This document shows, in pieces, positions 56,704 through 64,000 of a stretch of 64,000 nucleotides of DNA. A model generated the notes under the pieces. That model saw only the letters and a list, made by a program, of their open reading frames with translations. It ran no database searches and was not told the DNA's origin. A program made the position numbers and the translations under genes. Position 1 is the first letter of the stretch. The number at the start of each line of letters is the position of its first letter. Source of the DNA: Chrysemys picta bellii (Eukaryota; Chordata; Testudines; Emydidae); assembly GCF_011386835.1 (NCBI RefSeq), contig NC_088800.1, forward strand, positions 53,287,439 to 53,351,438, read 5' to 3'.

Positions 56704-57180
56704 AGGGTTGTCAATTAATCGCAGTTAAAACTCATGCGATTAACTCAACAAAATTAATCACTATTAAAAAAATTAATCACGATTAATCAGTTTTAATTGC
56801 ATTGTTAAATAATACAATACCAATTGAAATTTATTAAATATTTTGGATGTTTTTCTACATTTTCATATATATTGTATTTTGTGTTGTAATTGAAATCAAA
56901 GTATATATTATTTTTGCTTACAAATATTTGCACTGTAAAAATGATAAAAGAAATAGTAGTATTTTTCAATTCACCTCATACAAGTACTGTAGAGCAATTT
57001 CTTTGTCGTGAAAGTGCAACTTACAAATGTAGATTTTTTTTTTTTTTTGCTACATGACTGCACTCAAAAACAAAACAATGTAAAACTTCAGAGCCTACAA
57101 GTCCACTCAGTCCTACTTCTTGTTCAGCCAATCACTCGGACAAACAAACTTGTTTACATTTAAGGGCAATTTTTTCAGCT
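56704..57180 (-). mobile_element. hAT element end, 477 bp
   Basis: Starts with the terminal repeat AGGGTTGTCAATTAATCGC and continues through AAATTTATTAAATATTTTGG, AATTCACCTCATACAAGTAC and CTACAAGTCCACTCAGTCCT to AAACTTGTTTACATTTA. It is the same family as the hAT at 41105-42333 plus 48289-48552, here in opposite orientation to that copy's right arm and truncated on its inner side. Confidence 0.8.
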
Positions 57181-58376
57181 AGTTGAGACGTGAATGCTTG
57201 TAGCCTAATATTATAGATTTATCAGGAAAACTCATCCAGCTTGGATGGAAAGAGAATTCTACAAAGATTCTGCAATTAAACACATGCTGTCTCACTTGTA
57301 AAGGGAGCTCCCTTTACAATCATCTGTTGTGTCTCACAATAGTTGTCTGAAGCTGTGTGACTGTACAAAAGATTCCTAACTGCACTAAATAACATACTCT
57401 GGTCTGTACCTATTGGATGAGGTTTCCTTTGCTTATTATCCAGTCTTCCCACATCAGACCACGGATATGAAAGAGGGCTGTGTCAAAATTGTGTATAAAC
57501 TTTAACAAAACACATTAAAACAAACTGCCTTTGTTTGACTTTCTCATGCACAGAGCTGCACAATATTCCCACTGCTTGAATATTGAGCCACTCCAGTTGC
57601 TGCGGGTCAAGCCTCGCTGAGAATGAAAACTGTGATCAGCCTGGTGACCTGTTCTCAAGTCAGAGGCCTGAATCAACTAGTGAGAAAGAAAAGATTAAAT
57701 TGTCCTTATGTGAGCTATTGTTCCATGCACAATACCTGCTTACGCTCCTAACGTAGCTCTGCAAAGTGCTTCTGAATACCTTTGAGTCTGAAAGACACTG
57801 TAGAAAAATATATTATTTTTTATCATTCACTATTCTGAGGGAATCTTAAGCTTTCATGAAACTCTCTCTGTATTATACAACAGAGAAAAGAAAACGCTAT
57901 TTCTCATATTAACCAGAGGTTTTAAAATATAAGGGAATATATTTTGTTTCTTTGCCTAGCTGGGTGATTTGCCTTTGTAAGGCTCCCCATACATTTTTCT
58001 TCTTTAAAGTCACCCTCTGCTTGTGTTTTCAAGGAGGAACCTCTGTCCAATGACTTCGGCATTTGTGTGCAATAGGGAATTCAGATATTATGACAGATAT
58101 TTCTTCCAACACATGGAAAGACACAAGGTTATTGCCCTCCCATCACACTGCGGAACAGACCAAGCAGATGGCATCCTGGTAAAGAAGTTTTAGTCATGAG
58201 AGTAAAGCCAAAAATCTTGTGAAATTCTGGAGCCTGAATATGGCTCACAGAGCATTAGTAATGTGAATATAATATGAATACCTCACCTCTTGTCAAGTAG
58301 TAACTGGATCTAGGGCATTTGTGAAGGTACCACTAGAGACTCTGCTGAGATTTTGGAGCTGAGGGTAATTGTACCA
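57181..58376 (+). other. CLUAP1: CLUAP1 intron 5, no recognised features
   Basis: No gene, no repeat with definable ends. No sign of CLUAP1 exon 6. Confidence 0.45.
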
Positions 58377-59256
58377 GGTCAGGGTATACCCCCCCCAAAT
58401 CTGAACTCTGGGGTACAGATGTGGGGACCCGCATGAAAGACCCCCTAAGCTTATCTTCTACCAGCTTAGGTTAAAACTCTTCCAAGGTCACAGTCTTCTG
58501 CCTTGGACAGATATTGCTGCCACCACTAAGTGATTTTCACAAATATTCAGGTAAGGGTCACTTGGAATCCCTATCCCTGCAAAATATCCCCCTAGGCCTC
58601 TTCACCCCCTTTCCTGGGGAGGCTTGAGAATAAAATACCAACCAGTTGCCTTAGCAATGTGAGCACAGACCAACCCCTTGTCTAAGGACTTTGGAATCAA
58701 AGGATTCTTTAAAAAAAAAAAAAAAAAGGTAAATTTCATTAAAAAAGAAAGACATCTGAAAACTCAGGCTTTAGGGATTAAACACCAAAAATAACTTTCT
58801 TAGGGTTCACCTTAAAGGTTACAAGCAAAACAAAAGCACTAGGGGTTATCATAGAGGAATCCACAAACCAAAACAACCCAAAAGGTTCTGAATTGCATCT
58901 GCCTTAACTTTTCCTGTGCTACTTACATATCTGGGGTTCCAAATGAGGAGTTTCTAGGTATGATGCTGATGATTTCCCATACCTGGCGTAAAGCTTACAA
59001 CTTGTTGCTGCCTTCAGCTCTCTCCAGCCCGAGAAAGAAAGAAACACCTCCCTCCCCCCCCGCCCCAACCCAGCAGTTTTTCCAATTTGAAAGGGTACAG
59101 CCTCCCTGTTGGTTCCCTGGTCAGGTGCCAACTCAGGTTAAGGTTCTCTAAACTCTTCACAGTTAAGGCAATTAGGGTACAGCTACTAAGGAGGATTCTA
59201 TAGTTACTGACTGGCTGGGTGCCCATAAAAGGAAGCTACCCCCCTCATTTATCACA
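58377..59256 (-). mobile_element. LTR related to 4462-5320, opposite orientation
   Basis: On the - strand the region starts TGTGATAAATG and ends near CCCTGACC. It shares with the 4462 LTR the order GGAAAGGGGGTGAAGAGGC, GGTGGCAGCAATA, GTGGGGACC/GGTCCCCACATCTGTACCCC and GAGTTCAGA. A poly-A run near 58708 adds length. The 5-bp flanks (TACCA and TATCC) do not match cleanly, so the ends are approximate. Confidence 0.7.
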
Positions 59257-59459
59257 TATCCTACAAATTAAATTGATTGGCTCTGGAAGTGTAGGCTCTG
59301 ATTGCGGATGCTGCACATGGGAGGGTGCAGTAGAACTTCATACTCTGTCACACATTTGTTTAAATTCTGTTCTCCCCCTGGCCTGCCAGTTTAATAGCTT
59401 TGTTTCCCAGTTGTGCTGGTATCCATGACGGAGTCTCCCCTTTGGAAACATCAGTTTAC

Positions 59460-59605
59460 AACAGTGGTGCCCAAATGTTTTATGGCACGCCCCTCTCCCT
59501 GTAATGGAACCTGTCTGCGCCCCATCCCCCCCGGGAGCTGGGAGCCGCGGCCGGGAGCGGGGCAGTGGTTGGGGCCGAGAGCAGCACTTTATGCAAATAA
59601 AGTAG
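59460..59605 (+). repeat. Fragment of a GC-rich hAT-like repeat
   Basis: AACAGTGGTGCCCAAATGTT followed by a short GC-rich stretch (GGAGCCGCGGCCGGGAGC) resembles one end of turtle hAT-like elements. The opposite end is not present. Confidence 0.4.
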
Positions 59606-60228
59606 AAGTTGAAGAATTTCACTTATGTCCTATTTCACTTGACTTCTTCTAGGTTCATAAAATCATAACAATTAGGGGAGAGGAATTTACTAAATTCTCT
59701 GGTCTGATGTCTGTCCAGTTCCATACAGTATATTTCCTAGTATTTTGTTTAGACTTGATTTAAATGTCTCAAAGGACTGGTTATTTCCACCATGGATCTT
59801 TTCTTTCTGAGATAACAGGCACATAATTTGCTTCTTTCCTTTTCTCACTCTCACCCTTTTGCCTCAGAGCCTACTGGCCTCTAGGAATGGCGTAATCAGG
59901 AAGGAGCTGCTTGGAAACTGCAGCTGCACTGTAAAACAGCAAGGTCAGTTGCACAAAGTTGTTCCAAGGATTTCACTTCAGAATCTGTGTCTTGCAATGA
60001 CTCCTTGACAACTTTTCAGTTTGTCTATAAAATATCCTATTTCTGCTCAGCTTAGTCTGAGAAGAGAAGGAGGATACTGAACTTCTGTTCTCCCCACTTC
60101 GCTCTATAAACTAACGCAGGGAACTTGATTCTAGAATGTGGCCAAGCTAATCCCAGAAGATTTTTTTAGTGGAGAGATTTAAAATTGTTGCAGTGTTGTT
60201 GTTGCTGTGCTTGTTCCCAGGATATGAG
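59606..60228 (+). other. CLUAP1: CLUAP1 intron 5, no recognised features
   Basis: No supportable feature. Confidence 0.45.
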
Positions 60229-60321
60229 AGAGACAAGGTAGGTGCGGTAATATTTTTTTTATTGGACCAACTTGTGTTGGTGGAAGTACAAACTTTCAGA
60301 CTACACAGAACTCTTCTTCAG
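60229..60321 (-). repeat. Penelope-type tail fragment
   Basis: GACAAGGTAGGTGCGGTAAT, TTGGACCAACTTGTGTTGG and CAGAACTCTTCTTCAGG. On the - strand this reads CTGAAGA, a stem region and GAAA in hammerhead order. Same family as 5326-5430. Confidence 0.55.
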
Positions 60322-61564
60322 GTTTAAAATTGGACTACAGGCTAACCATATAATTTATAGACAAAATATACAGCAGTTAATCCAAAGAGCATGTGATTGG
60401 AACTGTAATCTATTCTGACAGTTTTTTTTTTTCAAGAGATCTAAACTTTGATGATCAAGTAATATACATTCATCCCAGTTTAGCCTCTTCCAAAGCTTTT
60501 AATCATCTGGTTTAAGATCGCTGCTCTTCAGGAATGCAATTGTTGTTGATAAATTTAGCTAAATAAATCAATATTCTACTCCAGCTTTGCTGGAGAATTA
60601 AATCCATTTAACATCAGGAAACTTTTATTATACATGATTAAGTAAATATGTGAAGAATGAGCACAAATGCCTATGACCTAACTTTCCCCTCCTCTGCAGG
60701 AAATGGGCAAGAACTAGCATTTCTCTTCTACTCCAGCAGTCTCTGAAGCAGTCTCAGTTCAAATCTCTATGGAGAGGATAAGGGGCATTTATTTTCCATA
60801 GGCAAAACTGGCAACAACTTTGTTTTTCTGGGACCATTCCTGTATCACTGATCTTCCCAAAGGGGAGCAGTAACTATCATTGCCATGGAAGAAATCTGAA
60901 CAATAATCATTTGCCTCCCTCTCATATTTGCAGTATGACTTTAACTTCACTCTTCTTCTGTTTGGCCTGAAGAGGGAAGTGCATTTTTTCCCTAGTTTTG
61001 ACCTAATTAACTTAAACCTACAAAAACCATGCAGGCAATGTAAAATTAGTCCAGTGATAGCACTGGATGCTGCCATATGGTGATCGGAGTTTGAGGTCCA
61101 GAGTTGGTATCCTGCTCCTTGGGTTAGCATGAACTGAGAGTGGCACAAGTTGATGCTCATATCAGGGTGAGATCTGAGGCCCAGAGGCCTCAAGTGTTTC
61201 TCTAGATCAGGGAGTGTCAAACTGTTATAGGGCTGTTAGGTTAGAGGATTGAGGATATTTTTATCGAAGTACCAATGCTGTGCTCTTTCAAGCATCATCC
61301 TGTCAAGCAGCAATGTTTGTTGTTAGGGTGATGGCTAGGGATATGGGTATGTAGAGAAAAATGTGGCCTCATAACCTTAACACACTGATCCCTCTAGCCA
61401 GGTTCTAGATTTGGCATCTAATCAAGTCTAGCTAGCCTCCAAAGAGCTTGTATTGGGATGAAATCGCAAAGGAAGCCAAATGCTGGCTGTATGGTATTGG
61501 AGAGGACCCAATCTGAATCTCACAAACATGCATTGTTGTGTCAAAACACAGAAAATAAGTATGT
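60322..61564 (+). other. CLUAP1: CLUAP1 intron 5, no recognised features
   Basis: A 143-codon - strand frame near 60789-61220 shows no motif and is treated as chance. Confidence 0.4.
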
Positions 61565-61569
61565 AAAGG

Positions 61570-62040
61570 TGTGATGAAATGGAAATGTTCTTAGTGTTTT
61601 CTCTGACTACTGTGTGGGTGCCTCAGTTTCCCCTATGCATTTCTCGAGTGTCTAGGGGTGTGTAATTGTTGCAGAGCCCTAGGGGGCCAGTGTGATCCTG
61701 TCTGCACAGAGAATGGTGAATGCCCTGTCTTCTGGCAACTAATGGCCTAAGCCCCTCCCCTTCAAAGTTGCCAACTAAAGGTGTTGAACAAAAAAATCAG
61801 GTAACCTCCTGGCCCGGGAAAGAGACAAAGGGAGAGGAGGGGCTGAAGAGTTAGGCCTCCCCTGGCCCCCCCAAGATGGACCTGACTGAGAGGGTCCTAG
61901 TGGTTTGTACCTGCAAGACCTGTCCTGAACTGTGTTCCTGTCGTCTAAATAAACCTTCTGTTTTACTGGCTGGCTGAGAGTCATGGTGAATCGCAGGAAG
62001 CTGGGGGTGCGGGGCCTTGTCTTGCCCAAACTCCATGACA
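61570..62040 (+). mobile_element. Solo LTR, 471 bp, with perfect 5-bp target duplication
   Basis: Starts TGTGATGAAATGG and ends AACTCCATGACA, flanked by AAAGG on both sides (61565-61569 and 62041-62045). AAATAAACC at about 61947 can serve as a polyadenylation signal. No internal region. Confidence 0.85.
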
Positions 62041-62109
62041 AAAGGCAAAGCATATTGGTTAATATTTTCTCACTTTAAGGCCAGAAAGGACCAATATGAT
62101 AATCTAGTC

Positions 62110-62824
62110 CAGTGGTTTTCAAACTGCGGAATGTAAGGCACTGGGTTGCGGCGGCTCTGGTCAGCACTGCTGACTGGGCTGTTAAAAGTCTCGTTGATGG
62201 TGCTGCCTGGCTCTGGCAGGCTAGTCTCTACCTGTTCTGACACTGTGCTGCGCCCCGGAAGCGGCCAGCAGCAGGTCCGGCTCCTAGGTTGGGGGCCACA
62301 GGGATCCGTGTGCTGCCCCTGCCCCGAGCACTGGCTCCGCACTCCCATTGTTCCCTAGCCAGCCAATGGGAGCTGGGGGGCGGGGAGGGGCGCGCGGCGG
62401 GGCGGTGCCTGCGGGTGAGAGCCGTGTGGAGCTGCTTTTGCACCTCAGTCTAGGAGACAGACCTGCTGCTGCCTGCTTCCAGGGCACAGTGCAGTCCGCA
62501 GTGCCAGAACAGGCAGGAAGCCTGCCTTAACACCCCTGCTGCGCCGCTGACCAGGAGCCGCCTGAGGTAAGCCCACGCCCCAACCTCATGCCCCAATCCC
62601 CTGCCCCAGCCCTGAGCCGCCCCGTCCTGCACCCCAAACCCTTCATCCCTGGCCCCACCCAAGAGCCTGCACCCTCAGCCCAGAGCCCTGACCCCCTCCC
62701 GCACCCTGACCCTCTGCCCCAGTCCTGAGCCCCTCCCAAACCCCTCATCCCCAGCTCCACTGGGTCACGGGCATCAACAATTTTCTTCAACTGGGTTGCC
62801 AGAAAAAAAGTTTGAAAACCACTG
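62110..62824. mobile_element. GC-rich hAT-like element, 715 bp
   Basis: The ends CAGTGGTTTTCAAACT and AGTTTGAAAACCACTG are perfect 16-bp inverted repeats. The flanks ATCTAGTC and ATCTAATC (62102-62109 and 62825-62832) differ at one base, fitting an 8-bp hAT duplication. The interior is GC- and C-rich without real coding content. Confidence 0.85.
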
Positions 62825-62832
62825 ATCTAATC

Positions 62833-64000
62833 TGACCAGTTCACACACTGCTAAAACCTAGGTGCTACTTTGGTTGTTTTTATTGTGTTCCCTAACTGTT
62901 CTAACAGGCAGTGCTGGTTGTTTCCTATATTATTACTAATCTTGTAAATAAGCTAAAAAACAAACCTTCCAATGCCAGAGAGCTCTTTTTAGCTGCTTAC
63001 TCAGGAGGATGACAATAGCACTTCTTTTCTTTTGTTCTCATCCTCCGTTTGGAGTTGCAGGAACTAACACAAGCTTTTTCGAACAGTTTGATATTGGTGC
63101 ATAATTGAATAGATGGCATACTAAAAATAAAAGGCAGATGTTCTCCAACAGCCATCAGGGAACAGGCAAACCTGCTGAGTGACATTAAGCCAGAGTGTAT
63201 CAATGATTAACATCCACTGGAGAACAGCATAGGCTGATTCTCAGGTGTGGCGAAGCTCTGCTTGATGTGGGACCCAAGGAGGGGAAAGGTGGATTTATAC
63301 CATATTTGGGCCTCCTCTATTCTAAGACTGTCCACTTTCTCCATCTATGCATCTTATGAGGAGGAAATAGCATAAAACTGTTACCTCAGTACTATGCCTT
63401 GCAGGGACTTTCCTTAAACTGGGCGGGGGATGGATTCCCCATTGGCTGGATCTGTTGGTTTTACTGTCTCTTGTCATGAAGCGTCTGTATTGTGTCAATG
63501 AATTGGGCATTTTGAGACTAAGGGCAGGGTTGTTGCTTTTAGCACCTGCAGAGAAAACTGAGTGGTTATTAGCTGCCTTGTTTTTTTCTCAAAATAGCTG
63601 GTGAATGTTGGGGTGTCACTACTTTATGACTTTCATTTGTACTTCACCTTTCAGGCAGAAGGATCCCACAGTGCCTTTCCTGCATTATAGTTTGCATTGC
63701 TTCCACACACCACTGAAATGCAGCCAGCTCTAGAGAAAAAGGCAGCAGCTGGTTAACACTGCACCACAACACTACACAACAGTTTAGGACAGAAAGTGGA
63801 GCACATTGTATCTAGTTTAAACTTTAGGAGGGATTTTAAGTAGGCAAGACATAATTAGTAAAATTATAACTTGGCCAGGGTTAGCAACCTGACTTCTGCA
63901 AAAAGTGCATTAAGTGGTCAGGACCTCAGTTCTTTCTTGTCCAGAAAAGTTGCTGCTGATTTGATTCTTGTGGACATGGCCTCAAGGCTCCTGATGCAGA
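62833..64000 (+). other. CLUAP1: CLUAP1 intron 5, end of window
   Basis: AT-moderate sequence. I examined CACCTTTCAGGCAGAAGGATC (about 63646) as a splice acceptor, but what follows does not encode CLUAP1 residues. No feature supported. Confidence 0.45.

Noticed and set aside
60789..61220. 143-codon - strand open frame
   Set aside because: No recognisable motif or supporting context. Treated as chance.
63646..63680. Possible acceptor CACCTTTCAG near the window end
   Set aside because: Downstream codons do not resemble CLUAP1.

Overview
The window is animal nuclear DNA, almost certainly from a turtle. It is AT-rich, intron-dominated and full of CR1 LINE, MIR-type SINE, Penelope-like, DIRS-like, hAT, PIF-Harbinger and LTR sequence. 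I recognise this mix, and several of the individual repeat families, as typical of turtle genomes. There are no prokaryotic genes, no CRISPR arrays and no tRNA or rRNA genes that I can see.

The only host gene I can support is CLUAP1 (IFT38, an intraflagellar transport protein) on the + strand. Five coding exons were placed by matching codons, splice sites and reading phase: 15011-15032, 17325-17436, 20973-21057, 31120-31299 and 34646-34741. They join in frame to the first 165 residues and cover the N-terminal domain. Exon 1 lies in a CpG-rich promoter region (about 14640-15140). I do not find exon 6, so intron 5 appears to run from 34742 past the end of the window (more than 29 kb).

Layout: 1-14640 is upstream DNA. 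It holds hAT-like MITEs with 8-bp target duplications, a solo LTR, a broken Harbinger transposase and old CR1 and SINE pieces. 14640-15140 is the promoter and exon 1, followed directly by a 45-bp minisatellite in intron 1. Introns 2-4 (17437-34645) hold solo LTRs, GC-rich hAT-like elements, an LTR-like element split by a MITE, and a 130-bp Penelope-derived fold-back insertion. Intron 5 (34742-64000) holds a Ty3/gypsy integrase remnant on the - strand, a LINE remnant on the - strand, and a 5.96-kb DIRS-like tyrosine-recombinase retrotransposon inserted in a fold-back hAT element. Further along come a CR1 3' end, a 2.6-kb Penelope-like element, a Harbinger MITE with strong hairpins, a second hAT end, two more LTRs and a GC-rich hAT-like element.

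I did not find an undescribed biological system. The most interesting observations are the DIRS-in-hAT insertion, whose flanks rejoin without a target duplication; hammerhead-ribozyme-like cores in several Penelope-type tails; and two Penelope insertions, one tiny and one long, that end in inverted copies of their own tail. Family names rest on recognised motifs and remembered repeat families, with no database search.
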